64,000 nucleotides of DNA from an uncultured Enhydrobacter sp. (GTDB lineage: Bacteria; Pseudomonadota; Gammaproteobacteria; Pseudomonadales; Moraxellaceae), in assembly GCA_946222995.1 (NCBI GenBank), contig CAMIOS010000006.1, positions 1 through 64,000 on the forward strand, in the 5' to 3' direction. The position numbers and the translations under genes are program-made. Shown piece by piece: positions 24,362-33,721 of the stretch. Under the pieces are notes generated by a model, which ran no database searches, was not told the DNA's origin, and was given only the letters and a program-made list of their open reading frames with translations. Within the stretch, counting starts at the first letter, position 1; each line of letters opens with the position of its first letter.

Positions 24362-25054
24362 ATGTCAAAATTGATTAATCCTTTATATTCAAATGTTAAC
24401 CTTATAAATGCTAAAATTAATACTATTTTGGGAAATCCTTCTCAAAAAGTTACTGAACTTTCTACTGATAGCTTCAATACAATGCAGACAGAAATAGAAC
24501 GTTTAAATACTTATATTAATAACCAATATATTGAGTTAAATTCATTAGATGAACAGTTAAAAGCTTTAGATAGACATGCAAATTGGCAACATGAAGTAAT
24601 TACTAATCTAGAATTAAATAGAGAAACTCTAATTAAAACTAATAAAGAATTAAATGAAGAAAATGAACATTTAAAAAATCTATTACAAAATCAAAATCCA
24701 CTTGCTTTTGATAATTATAATAATAACCAAAATACATATAATATAGAAAAACTAATGCTTGAAAATATTAAAGAAAATACTGAATATCTTCATTCTCTTA
24801 TTAGTCAACAACAAATAATAATTGAAAAGGCTAACCAACAAATAAATGAATTACATCTTGACGGAGTATGGCAATTGTTAAATCCATTTAAAGCTACTAA
24901 AAACACAGTAAAAAATGTTAAAAATATAACTAATAGTACTGTTACTCAAGCAAAATCAGTAATTGATTATGTTAATGCTCGTCCTAAACTTAAAAATAAT
25001 TTACTTGAAGTTACAGGCTTAAAAAAGTTATATACAAATAAAAAATTAAAATAA
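24362..25054 (+). CDS. Coiled-coil protein of the capsule locus
   Basis: No family recognised. From the chosen ATG it has 230 residues, mostly charged/polar helix: heptad-rich stretches run from about 35 to 110 (IERLNTYINNQYIELNSLDEQLKAL; NRETLIKTNKELNEENEHLKNLL) and again around 125-160. The C-terminal third is basic with a VTQAKSVIDYVNARPKLKNN segment. No signal peptide or membrane helix. The base composition is extremely AT-rich, like the neighbouring glycosyltransferases. It precedes the giant glycosyltransferase by 78 bp in the same orientation. A scaffold, or chain-length ruler like the coiled coil of WbdD, is a possible role (inference). The start is uncertain: an earlier in-frame ATG lies at 24350 and neither has a good ribosome site. 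Confidence 0.6.
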   Translation: MSKLINPLYSNVNLINAKINTILGNPSQKVTELSTDSFNTMQTEIERLNTYINNQYIELNSLDEQLKALDRHANWQHEVITNLELNRETLIKTNKELNEENEHLKNLLQNQNPLAFDNYNNNQNTYNIEKLMLENIKENTEYLHSLISQQQIIIEKANQQINELHLDGVWQLLNPFKATKNTVKNVKNITNSTVTQAKSVIDYVNARPKLKNNLLEVTGLKKLYTNKKLK

Positions 25055-25132
25055 CACAAATATATTATTACTGTTTTTTATGTTTTATACTTAACCTTAT
25101 TTTTATAATATTATATTACTGAGATTATCTTT

Positions 25133-28100
25133 ATGCGTATAGTTATTGATTTGCAGATTAGCCAGTTATCAGATAAATTTGATAAAAACTTATATGATAA
25201 TATTAATAAATTAGTAAAAAGTATATCTTTAAACGAATTTAATAATCAAATTTATATTATTTTAAATGCTAAATTTTATGATGTTTCGAAGGAATTACAA
25301 GCTTATTTATTAGAATTTTTGCCAAAGGAAAATATTTATTTTTTTGATTATATTTATGATGCTGTTGAGAATTTTACATCTGCACAAAAAGATTTTAATG
25401 AAGCAATACGTGAGACTTTTATAGGTGAATTGGAACCAGATTTCTTACTAATTTTTAATATATCTAGTATTATCAGAGATGATATTATTCTTAGTTTTAA
25501 AAAATTTTTAGATATTCCTACTGTTTTAGTCAACTGTAATTCAGCTAGAGAAGAATATGTAAATATAATGAATGAACAATTATTTCCATCAAATCATAAA
25601 GTAGATTTAATCATTAATCTAACTAATTTCAGTTATAAGCTTAATAATACAAATATTCAATTCAATCAACTACCAACTCATCAAAATATAGCATCGCCTA
25701 ATATACTCCAGCTTGAATTTAATAATAACCTTAATTTAGTAGCTGATGAAATACTTGCATTTTTAGGAATGAATGTCAGAACAAATAGCTTGACTACAAA
25801 GCAAAATTCAAATTTACCTATTTCTAATAAAAAAAGATTAGCTTACTTTTCACCTATACCACCTGCTCGTAGCGGAATTAGTGATTATAGTAGCGAGTTA
25901 TTAATGTATCTATCTAATTATTATGAGATTACTGTAATAGTAGATGGATATGAAACTACAGATACATGGATAAAGTCAAACTTAAAAGTTCGTCAAGTTG
26001 AGTGGTTTATTCAATATGCACGAAGTTTTGAAAGAATTATCTATCAAATGGGGAATTCAGAATTCCATAGTTATATGTTAAACTTGTTACCATTATATCC
26101 AGGTATAGTTATATTACATGACTTTTACTTATCTAATATGTATGGTTATATGAGTTGGAAAAAAAATCCACCATTTTCTTTAAAACAAAATCTTTATTAT
26201 AGTCATGGCTATCCAGCAATTCAAGCGCTAGAACAAGAATCTTACCCTAAACAAGCTATTTGGGAATACCCTACTAATTTAAAAGTAATCCAAGATTCCT
26301 TAGGTATCATTGTTCATAGTGAGAATTCTAAAGACTTGGCAGATCAATGGTATGGTTTAAGTACATCTAAGGATTGGCATTTAATACCTCATCTTAGAGA
26401 AAAGCCAACGGTAAATGACAAGAAGGCTGCTAGACAGAAATTAGGGCTACCGGAGAATGCTTTTATTGTTTGCTCATTTGGTATTATAGGTAAGACTAAA
26501 CTAAGTTTAGAAATAGCTAAAGCCTTTCTTGAATCTAAAATTTCTTCTAACCCAAATGCTTATTTAATTTTTGTTGGAAAGAATGATTCTGGAGAGTATG
26601 GTGAGGAGATTTTACAGACTATTAGCTCTGCAGAATTACAAAACAGAATTACCATTACAGAGTGGGTGGATTTAGATGAATTTAGATTATATTTACAAGC
26701 AGCAGATATGGGGGTTCAATTACGTACCTTATCCCGAGGCGAAACCTCAGGTACCGTTCTTGACTGCTTAAATTATGGCTTACCAACTATTGTGAATGCA
26801 AATGGTAGTATGGCGTATCTTAATAAAGATAGTGTCTTAATGTTACCAGATAACTTTAGCCTCTCTCAACTTACTGAAGCTTTTGATAGAATTTATGATT
26901 CACCTTCTTTAAGACAACAGCTAACGGTTAACGCACTCTCTACTATTGACACTATGCATCAACCTGCTGATTGTGCTTTTAAATACTATCAGGCTATAGA
27001 ATATATATATAATAGCCAAAGTAATAAATTATATGGATTATTATATAATCATCTTGCAAAAGGCGACATTATTATAGAGAATCCTAATCAAATTGAAGTA
27101 ATTGCTAATAATTTTCCGCCAACCCCTACCCTTAACCAGTTATTCTTTGATGTGACCGTACTGTCGCATACTGATTTAAAAACGGGAATTGAAAGGGTGA
27201 CAAGAGCGTTATTATTAACACTGCTTAAGAATCCTCCACAAGGCTGGCGAATTGAGCCGATCTATAGTAGATTAGATTTAAAAACATTCTATTATGCAAG
27301 GAAGTTTACATTAGATTTACTAGGTTTATCTACTGAAGGTATAGAAGATGCAGAAATTGAATACAGAAAAGGTGATATTTATATCAATGTAGAGCTTAAC
27401 CATCATCATACAGTCGAACAACAAGACTTCTATCATAAATTGCAAATACATGGCGTTAAACTGGTTTCTTTTGTCCATGATATACTACCCGTCACTATGC
27501 CACCAGAGTATTTTGTCAAAGAGTTACCTAATCGTCATGCAAATTGGTTAGATGCTATTTCAAATTTTGATCAAATTGTATGTGTAACCAGAGCAGTTGC
27601 TGATGATGTATATGAGTGGTTGGATAATTATGCCACTGCTCAACGGTTTACACCTCTAAAGTTAGATTGGTCACATTCTGGTGCAGATATGGACAATAGT
27701 CTACCTACTACAGGTATGCCAAACGATAGTGAACAGGTTTTAGAGAAATTAAATCAATCTGTCACCTTCTTGGCAGTAGGTACAATAGAGCCTAAAAAGG
27801 CTTATAAACAACTATTAGATGCTTTTAATCTATTATGGAAAAAGGGTATAAATGTTAATTTGGCAATTGTAGGTAAAGCAGGATGGAATGTTGAAGAATT
27901 AATAGATGAAATAAATACTCATACTGAGCTAAATAAAAGACTTTTTTGGTTTACTGGTATCTCAGATGAGTATTTAGAAAAAATATATGATGCCTCAGAC
28001 TGTCTAATAGCCGCTAGTTATGGTGAAGGTTTTGGTTTACCATTGGTTGAGGCGGCACAGCATGATTTGCCTATTATTGCTAGAAATATTCCTGTTTTTC

Positions 28101-28342
28101 AAGAAGTTGCTAAAGAGTACGCTACTTATTTTGCAGATACTAAAGATAGTCAAGTAATTGCTGATTGCGTTTTAAGATGGTTAGATTTAAAACGTGACAA
28201 TAAAATCCCTGCTATCCAGAATATGCCTTGGCTCACCTGGGAAGAAAGTACCCAAAGATTGCTACAAATTCTATTTGATAAAACGCCACCTTATAAAGTT
28301 TGGCTACCCAAAAATGCTGAAACTGGAGGAAAACTTGCTTAG
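25133..28342 (+). CDS. Multidomain glycosyltransferase (two GT4-type GT-B domains)
   Basis: A 1069-residue cytoplasmic glycosyltransferase. Three parts can be seen. Residues 1-215 begin MRIVIDLQ, as in polyfunctional rhamnosyl/mannosyltransferases, but look like a decayed GT-B half. Residues 235-640 start LAYFSPIPPARSGISDYS and hold a full GT4 fold, ending with the donor-site stretch RGETSGTVLDCLNYGLP. Residues 665-1060 start FFDVTVLSHTDLKTGIERV and end with GEGFGLPLVEA, the EX7E donor motif. Such fused enzymes add two or more sugars or polymerise a repeat, as WbdA does for mannan O antigens. With manC in the same locus, GDP-mannose is a likely donor (inference). It overlaps the next gene by 8 bp. 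Confidence 0.82.
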   Translation: MRIVIDLQISQLSDKFDKNLYDNINKLVKSISLNEFNNQIYIILNAKFYDVSKELQAYLLEFLPKENIYFFDYIYDAVENFTSAQKDFNEAIRETFIGELEPDFLLIFNISSIIRDDIILSFKKFLDIPTVLVNCNSAREEYVNIMNEQLFPSNHKVDLIINLTNFSYKLNNTNIQFNQLPTHQNIASPNILQLEFNNNLNLVADEILAFLGMNVRTNSLTTKQNSNLPISNKKRLAYFSPIPPARSGISDYSSELLMYLSNYYEITVIVDGYETTDTWIKSNLKVRQVEWFIQYARSFERIIYQMGNSEFHSYMLNLLPLYPGIVILHDFYLSNMYGYMSWKKNPPFSLKQNLYYSHGYPAIQALEQESYPKQAIWEYPTNLKVIQDSLGIIVHSENSKDLADQWYGLSTSKDWHLIPHLREKPTVNDKKAARQKLGLPENAFIVCSFGIIGKTKLSLEIAKAFLESKISSNPNAYLIFVGKNDSGEYGEEILQTISSAELQNRITITEWVDLDEFRLYLQAADMGVQLRTLSRGETSGTVLDCLNYGLPTIVNANGSMAYLNKDSVLMLPDNFSLSQLTEAFDRIYDSPSLRQQLTVNALSTIDTMHQPADCAFKYYQAIEYIYNSQSNKLYGLLYNHLAKGDIIIENPNQIEVIANNFPPTPTLNQLFFDVTVLSHTDLKTGIERVTRALLLTLLKNPPQGWRIEPIYSRLDLKTFYYARKFTLDLLGLSTEGIEDAEIEYRKGDIYINVELNHHHTVEQQDFYHKLQIHGVKLVSFVHDILPVTMPPEYFVKELPNRHANWLDAISNFDQIVCVTRAVADDVYEWLDNYATAQRFTPLKLDWSHSGADMDNSLPTTGMPNDSEQVLEKLNQSVTFLAVGTIEPKKAYKQLLDAFNLLWKKGINVNLAIVGKAGWNVEELIDEINTHTELNKRLFWFTGISDEYLEKIYDASDCLIAASYGEGFGLPLVEAAQHDLPIIARNIPVFQEVAKEYATYFADTKDSQVIADCVLRWLDLKRDNKIPAIQNMPWLTWEESTQRLLQILFDKTPPYKVWLPKNAETGGKLA

Positions 28343-29354
28343 AAATATTATTAACAGTATTCTAATAAATGATGAGAAAAATTTGACTATTAACTTGGAT
28401 GATACTATGCAATATAATTTAGAAATGCCTGCTGACTCAGCCGCTGTAGAACTTGCCTATCTTTACTTATTGGCTAGACCTGTGGAATCAGAAAGTCTAT
28501 TAGCATCTATTGTAGAAGGCAAACCGAAGATTGGAAATTTAAGGGAGAATATTTTAAAATCACAAGAATACCGCGATAATATTTTAAGATTGTTAGCAAT
28601 AGATTATTATGTTAGTAAGCAGAGTGAACTCTTATCTAAAGTTAATAGGACTAATTCTATCAATAGTGATAATAGAATTACTATATTACAAACTTGCGAT
28701 GATAAACGCTATCCAGTTTTGCTAGAAGCTGCTAAACCATTTAATCAAGCCTATGCTAATAAATGGAAGCTCGATTATTCATCATATTTAGGTATCAAAA
28801 GAGGCAAACACCCTCATCACGCGATGTTGAATAGAATATATTTATTAGATGAATATATTAATAGCGGCTACACGGGATGGGTTTTATATTTAGATTCAGA
28901 TTCTATAATTAGTGATCTAAATTATGATATCGTAAATAAACTCAGCTCTTTGCGTTATAACAATCAGTGCTTATGGTTACATAATGTGTATTTAGAAGAT
29001 GATAGGAGATTTGAATGGTTTCATATTAATGATGGTGCTTTTGCCATTGATTTAGGCTCACCAATTGCCCAATTAGTAGTGAGAACATGGAAAGGAATTT
29101 ATGATAATTTTTATTCGGAAAAAGATTTTGAAAATGCCACAAATTGGCTCGATATTATAGATGACCAGTCTAGCTTAAGTAAAATACTAGAAATTTTTGA
29201 ACTTAGAAATTATGTATGTCTAGAACAGTTACAGCACTTCTTTGCTTATCAAGCGTTAAGACAAGATCATCAAGGAATTTCATCTGACGATGAATTAAAA
29301 CTAAGGGCAGAATCTATTCATAAAAAAGGTGAGGAAATCTACCATATCTCTTAA
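28335..29354 (+). CDS. Glycosyltransferase with DxD motif and N-terminal DUF4214-like segment
   Basis: From the TTG start the protein has 339 residues. An N-terminal helical segment (VELAYLYLLARP... ILKSQEYRDNI) resembles the DUF4214 module found in polysaccharide loci. The main domain starts ITILQTCDDKRYP and includes GWVLYLDSDSIISD with the metal/sugar-nucleotide DSD, then FHINDGAFAIDLG, resembling galactosyl/mannosyltransferases of the GMA12/MNN10 (GT34) type. The frame stays open upstream to 28194, but TTG at 28335-28337 has a GGAGG site five bases away and gives an 8-bp overlap with the previous stop. That fits translational coupling better than a 149-bp overlap. Confidence 0.72.
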   Translation: MLRNIINSILINDEKNLTINLDDTMQYNLEMPADSAAVELAYLYLLARPVESESLLASIVEGKPKIGNLRENILKSQEYRDNILRLLAIDYYVSKQSELLSKVNRTNSINSDNRITILQTCDDKRYPVLLEAAKPFNQAYANKWKLDYSSYLGIKRGKHPHHAMLNRIYLLDEYINSGYTGWVLYLDSDSIISDLNYDIVNKLSSLRYNNQCLWLHNVYLEDDRRFEWFHINDGAFAIDLGSPIAQLVVRTWKGIYDNFYSEKDFENATNWLDIIDDQSSLSKILEIFELRNYVCLEQLQHFFAYQALRQDHQGISSDDELKLRAESIHKKGEEIYHIS

Positions 29355-29386
29355 AAATCCTTTAATAGTCAGTAAAGGGTTTTATA
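29354..29386 (+). terminator. Stem-loop directly after the glycosyltransferase genes
   Basis: An 11-bp stem aaaatccttta / taaagggtttt (one G-U) with an 8-base loop overlaps the stop codon region of the preceding gene. It is AT-rich and probably a weak terminator. Confidence 0.55.
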
Positions 29387-29437
29387 ATATAAGATAAGCC
29401 ATATTTAACGCGCAGATAATTAATTTAGACATTAAGA

Positions 29438-29487
29438 AACTCTCAACTATCTATAAATTACTCATAGATACTTGAGAGTTATTTTTT
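29438..29487 (+). terminator. Strong terminator before the beta-helix gene
   Basis: The stem aactctca-ac-tatctat pairs with atagata-ct-tgagagtt (15 bp with one internal 2x2 mismatch), and TTTTTT follows at 29482. It separates the glycosyltransferase arm from the beta-helix gene, which then needs its own promoter or readthrough. Confidence 0.8.
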
Positions 29488-29533
29488 GAATTTAGATTAA
29501 GATTTAAAAAATAAAGTAATAGGAGCCGCGAAA

Positions 29534-31081
29534 TTGGAAAAAAATAGAAGAAATTTTTTATCAAACTTTGCTACATTAACGTTAGCAACTGGTGCGGCAA
29601 CCGGAACTAGTGCCCTTATGACAAATAATAGCAGTGTAACCTCAGAGAACAAAGCAACGCAGAATAATAATACCGATGAAATAATTTCAGTAAAAGATTT
29701 CGGTGCAGTCGGGGATGGAGTTACTGATGATACAGTTGCTATACAAAATGCACTTAAAGCTTTTAACGATATTGGTGGGAAAATTATCGTTCCAAATGGT
29801 ATGCGGTGTGTGGTTGGGGATCTATGGGTCAGTAAAGGAGTCACGTTCGAGGGGTCAAATGCCCAACCAGGTTGGGATGAAAATTTAGAAAAGCAATATA
29901 AGAACTATGGAAGTGCCTTGCTCTTAAAGGAAAATAGTACAATTCATTTACAAGCAGGCTCGACATTAAGAAATCTTCTAATTGTGCCAAATGGTATGTT
30001 ATTTCCACAGTTAAATCCCGATAGCTGGAAAGGTACTGCAGTAAAAACCCAAGGTGATGATGCTCATATAGAATATTGTTTAATTATGGGGTTTAATCAA
30101 GCAATTGAAGCATTAGGGCATAAACGACCACGGATCAAAAATATTTATTTTGATTGTATTAATGGTATTCATGTAGGTGATTGCTGGGATATTGGCGTAG
30201 TGCAAGACTGCCATGCGTGGTCATTTGCAACAGTGGCAAACTTGGGTAAAACTGGCTATACAGATTTAAGACCAGGTATTGCTTATTTGTTTGGTAAAGG
30301 AGGTGACTTACGAGCTATTGATAATTTTAGTTATGGTTATTACCGTGGTACAGTTATTGATAGTTGTAATGGCATTACTATTTTAAATATGGGAAATGAT
30401 ACTAATCCTAAAAACCACCCTCATAGTATTGGTATGATTGTGCAGGGAAGTTCTGAGAGTGTTAGACTTATTGACTGTCAAACAGCCGCATATGATGATG
30501 CTGGCGTTATTATTGATATTACTAATGATACGCCAGTTTTTATTCAAAATCATAATTGTTGGGGATATATGAAACATGGAATATTAGTCAAAAAAGGCAA
30601 TATCATCGTTGCTAGTTCTGGTTATAGTACCATGCAGAATGGTATTACTTCAGGTAATGATAAAAGCGTAATAAGTATTGATAATTGTAATTTCGATAAT
30701 ATTTGGGGTACTGTATTCAATGCTGATAAACCAGGGGCTCTCTGGAAATTTGGTAAAAATACATTCAGCCGTATTAAGGGGGAAATTTCTACTGGTATTA
30801 CTTTAAAGACAATAGATAGTGCAAATAATTTAGTTATTGACCATAATTGGAGTGAATTTACAGTTAATGGTTCTGTACCAATTAATACTATTATGACACC
30901 TTATGCTGGGCGCATCATTAGAATTATATTTAATAATGAAATTGATATTTTAAGTGGTATTGGTAGACAAGGTGGAATACGTTTAAACAATAATGCTATT
31001 TTTCATGCAATATCAGGCAGTACATTAACCCTTATCGGTAAAGACACAAAAAATTGGCATGAAATATCTAGAAGCTATTAG
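29534..31081 (+). CDS. Tat-targeted parallel beta-helix protein, pectate-lyase-3/tailspike type
   Basis: The 515-residue protein starts with a twin-arginine signal (NRRNFLSNFATLTLATGAATGTSAL), so it should be exported folded by Tat. After a linker, SVKDFGAVGDGVTDDTVAIQNAL (about 52-74) is the hallmark of the pectate-lyase superfamily-3 / tailspike beta-helix fold. Repeated short strands with I-x-N/D patterns fill the rest. Such proteins are polysaccharide lyases, hydrolases or epimerases. In a capsule locus it may trim, modify or release capsule in the periplasm or at the surface; the reaction is unknown. TTG start at 29534 with AGGAG at 29521-29525. It is converging with ctrD and isolated from the upstream genes by a terminator. 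Confidence 0.78.
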   Translation: MEKNRRNFLSNFATLTLATGAATGTSALMTNNSSVTSENKATQNNNTDEIISVKDFGAVGDGVTDDTVAIQNALKAFNDIGGKIIVPNGMRCVVGDLWVSKGVTFEGSNAQPGWDENLEKQYKNYGSALLLKENSTIHLQAGSTLRNLLIVPNGMLFPQLNPDSWKGTAVKTQGDDAHIEYCLIMGFNQAIEALGHKRPRIKNIYFDCINGIHVGDCWDIGVVQDCHAWSFATVANLGKTGYTDLRPGIAYLFGKGGDLRAIDNFSYGYYRGTVIDSCNGITILNMGNDTNPKNHPHSIGMIVQGSSESVRLIDCQTAAYDDAGVIIDITNDTPVFIQNHNCWGYMKHGILVKKGNIIVASSGYSTMQNGITSGNDKSVISIDNCNFDNIWGTVFNADKPGALWKFGKNTFSRIKGEISTGITLKTIDSANNLVIDHNWSEFTVNGSVPINTIMTPYAGRIIRIIFNNEIDILSGIGRQGGIRLNNNAIFHAISGSTLTLIGKDTKNWHEISRSY

Positions 31082-31116
31082 ATGAAACCATTAATAAATT
31101 TAAGAATACTTAACTA

Positions 31117-31132
31117 AGATAAATTTATCTTA
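31117..31132. repeat. 16-bp perfect palindrome between converging genes
   Basis: AAGATAAATTTATCTT is self-complementary and lies in the 60-bp gap between the beta-helix gene and ctrD stops. It may act as a weak bidirectional terminator. Confidence 0.4.
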
Positions 31133-31141
31133 TCATAGAGA

Positions 31142-31789
31142 TTAAAGTGTATTATATATTTTTAAAGCCTCATCTATATCGTGATACAAGCTGAAATGAC
31201 CTTTATCTAAAATTGCAGACATATTGCAGTAATCTTTTATATTATGCAATTCATGTGAAACAATAATCATAGCTCTATCTGCACGTTTATCAAAAAGTTC
31301 TATTTCGCATTTTCGATGAAAGCTTGCATCCCCCACAGATAGTACCTCATCAATTAAATAGCAATCGAACTCAATTGCCAGTGAAATTGCAAAAGCTAGA
31401 CGAGCCCGCATACCAGAAGAATACACTTTAACAGGTTCATATAAATATTTACCGAGTTCAGCAAAAGATTCTACCTTTTCTATAGCTACATTATAATCTG
31501 TATTATAGACTCTACAAACAAATCTTACATTATCGGCACCAGTTAAACTTCCTTGAAATGCTCCGCCAAACGCTATAGGCCATGATATTGACATATCTCT
31601 GACAATAGTACCTAATGTTGGCTTTTCAACGCCTCCAAGTAACCTAACTAATGTAGATTTACCGGCACCATTACGTCCTAAAATACCAATTTTTTCTCCC
31701 TTTCTAAGAGTAAAGGTAACATTATCGAGTACAGTACGATAACCATTTTTGATTGGATATTGTTTAGTAACATTATTAAGTTGAATCAA
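31142..31789 (-). CDS. ctrD: Capsule polysaccharide ABC exporter, ATPase (CtrD/BexA/KpsT)
   Basis: A 215-residue ATPase energising export of capsule across the inner membrane. It has Walker A GRNGAGKST, signature SSGMRARLAFA (the capsule-type variant), Walker B YLIDEVLSVGD and switch His in SHELHN. It lacks the C-terminal carbohydrate-binding domain of Wzt O-antigen exporters, matching the group 2 capsule type. It starts at TTG, overlapping the ctrC stop by 4 bp (TTGA), and is the last gene of the operon. Confidence 0.93.
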   Translation of the reverse strand: MIQLNNVTKQYPIKNGYRTVLDNVTFTLRKGEKIGILGRNGAGKSTLVRLLGGVEKPTLGTIVRDMSISWPIAFGGAFQGSLTGADNVRFVCRVYNTDYNVAIEKVESFAELGKYLYEPVKVYSSGMRARLAFAISLAIEFDCYLIDEVLSVGDASFHRKCEIELFDKRADRAMIIVSHELHNIKDYCNMSAILDKGHFSLYHDIDEALKIYNTL

Positions 31790-32592
31790 CTATTTGCCTC
31801 GATTTTACGTGTTATAAAACGAACTAAAAATAGCCCAATAAAAGTTAAGCTTAGATTCCAAGAGATCATATATTTAATATTTTCATATGTTGGGATTAAG
31901 TCTCCATAATACCCATGTCTTATCATCTCTGTAAAATGAACCATAGGTACATATAAAACAAAATCTTGAAAGTCTGAAGGTAACCAATAAACAAAAAATG
32001 CTGCACCTGACAACGGAAAAAGTAAATAAGTTGCCGCATGCCATAGTCTATCTAATGGCTCAGATAAATGAAGTAAAGGCCCGATCGTTAAACCTAGCGC
32101 CATAGCAAACCAAATTAAAAGCAACCAAGCAAGTGCCATATATAGAAAATTATTTGGCATCTCCATGGAGCCCAAGAATATAAAAAATAATGAAAGCAAC
32201 ATTAATGACATAGTCGCACCTGCTACTTCTAATAACATTCTTGCTAAAAAAACGTCTATTACTTTAACATTACGGTGATATAAGAGACCTGTGTTTGCTT
32301 CAATTGCATTCCCTGCTCTACCTGATACATTACGCCATAAAATAACAGTTGAATAACCTGTTAGTGCAAATGGCACAATTGGTAACGAACTTCCATGAGC
32401 TGCTCTAGTAAAATACCATAAAGTTACTACACCTAATGTAAATATCATCGGTTCAACAAATAACCAAGCAAATCCTAAGTTATGTCTACCATAACGAGTA
32501 ATAATTTCTCTCATTAGTAGAGCATATATTACTCTAATTTGGATTTTTAATGAATTAAGAAAATTATTCCGTTTAGTAGCTTGATTAATCAT
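31786..32592 (-). CDS. ctrC: Capsule polysaccharide ABC exporter, permease (CtrC/BexB/KpsM)
   Basis: A 268-residue ABC-2 type inner-membrane permease with about six hydrophobic segments and the N-terminal amphipathic region (ALLMREIITRYGRHNLGFAWLFVEP) typical of KpsM/BexB. It pairs with the ATPase encoded next, overlapping by 4 bp, and with CtrB, whose gene it overlaps by 8 bp. Its substrate is the finished, lipid-linked capsule chain. Confidence 0.93.
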   Translation of the reverse strand: MINQATKRNNFLNSLKIQIRVIYALLMREIITRYGRHNLGFAWLFVEPMIFTLGVVTLWYFTRAAHGSSLPIVPFALTGYSTVILWRNVSGRAGNAIEANTGLLYHRNVKVIDVFLARMLLEVAGATMSLMLLSLFFIFLGSMEMPNNFLYMALAWLLLIWFAMALGLTIGPLLHLSEPLDRLWHAATYLLFPLSGAAFFVYWLPSDFQDFVLYVPMVHFTEMIRHGYYGDLIPTYENIKYMISWNLSLTFIGLFLVRFITRKIEANS

Positions 32593-33694
32593 TATGCTCT
32601 TTTACCCCAGCTACAAATAAACGTAAAACTCCCCAAATTAATAGACCAAAAATAAACCCTGATAAAATATTTTTTAAACGATTAGGTTCTAAAGCTTGAT
32701 CCGGTAATGAAGGTTGAGCAAGCGTTGCAAGATATAGCTGTTTTTGACTAAAGTCATTTTTCGCAGTTTCATAAGATGCCATTGCTGAGGCTAATTGCTT
32801 ATCTGCTAGGTCTTTTTCAAGTTGTAAACGCTGATAATCAGCAGAACGGTTACTTAACGATCTATCACTCGGACCTGTTACTTGCTCTGATTTTGATTTA
32901 ATTGCATTTTGTAGCGTTTCAATTCTTAGCTTCATAGGTTCAATTTGCGGATTATCCGGGGCTAGACTTTCAGCTTGAGCAAGCTGAGTTTGTGCTTGGA
33001 TTAATGCATCTTGTAATTTAGATACCTCCTGCAGAACAATCATCGACTGTCCTTCTGGATTAAATACTTCTTTATCAGTCCGGTAATTTGCTAGATTATT
33101 CGCAGCTTTAGTAGAAGCTAGCTGAGCATTTTTAACTTCTTGCTCTGAGTATTTCAATATATCGTTCTTAGCTTGTGAATTAATACGATTAACGACTGCT
33201 TCACTTGTTTTTAATAATTGAGTATTTATCCTCTGTGCATCTTGAGGTGTATAGGCTCTGACTTGCAATTCTGAGATCGAGGATGCTGGATCATAAACCA
33301 CTTTAACTTTTTTTATAAAATAATTATAAAAACTTTCAAATGTATTATCTTGATAAAAAGTTCCAAAACGACTTAAATCATCGATTTTAGAATCAGAATA
33401 TTTATCTTTAATTCCTAAATTCTGATTTAGATTCTTAACAGAATCACGAGATGTTAAATAATCTCTAACAATATAACTATCATCTGAAGAGGCATTGAAG
33501 CCAATATTTTTCAGCATTACCCCTACTCCACTTACAGATTGTTGATTAGGGCTGCGAATAACAAATTTTGACTCAGAAATATACACAGGGGATGCAATAA
33601 ACCCATAATAAATAATTAGAATAATAGTAGGAATTACTACACATAACCAAAATAATGGATCATTATGCTTAAAAAATCGATTCAATGCCTTCAA
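32585..33694 (-). CDS. ctrB: Capsule export inner-membrane/periplasmic protein (CtrB/BexC/KpsE)
   Basis: The 369 residues have membrane helices at both ends (about 15-38 and 343-362) with a large periplasmic part between. It contains YISESKFVIRSPN near the start, a coiled coil (about 180-320) and PSLPDQALEPNRLKN before the second helix, the polysaccharide co-polymerase pattern. It bridges the CtrCD transporter and the outer-membrane CtrA channel. The start codon is TTG. Confidence 0.92.
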   Translation of the reverse strand: MKALNRFFKHNDPLFWLCVVIPTIILIIYYGFIASPVYISESKFVIRSPNQQSVSGVGVMLKNIGFNASSDDSYIVRDYLTSRDSVKNLNQNLGIKDKYSDSKIDDLSRFGTFYQDNTFESFYNYFIKKVKVVYDPASSISELQVRAYTPQDAQRINTQLLKTSEAVVNRINSQAKNDILKYSEQEVKNAQLASTKAANNLANYRTDKEVFNPEGQSMIVLQEVSKLQDALIQAQTQLAQAESLAPDNPQIEPMKLRIETLQNAIKSKSEQVTGPSDRSLSNRSADYQRLQLEKDLADKQLASAMASYETAKNDFSQKQLYLATLAQPSLPDQALEPNRLKNILSGFIFGLLIWGVLRLFVAGVKEHND

Positions 33695-33721
33695 GATAAT
33701 ATACCTATTTTTCTAATTAAA

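Noticed and set aside
28194..28334. Upstream extension of the second glycosyltransferase
   Set aside because: It would overlap the giant glycosyltransferase gene by 149 bp; the TTG with GGAGG at 28335 explains the start better.
29436..29487. Transposon end or attachment site
   Set aside because: The repeat is a single hairpin followed by a T-tract, which is a terminator; no second copy flanks the beta-helix gene.
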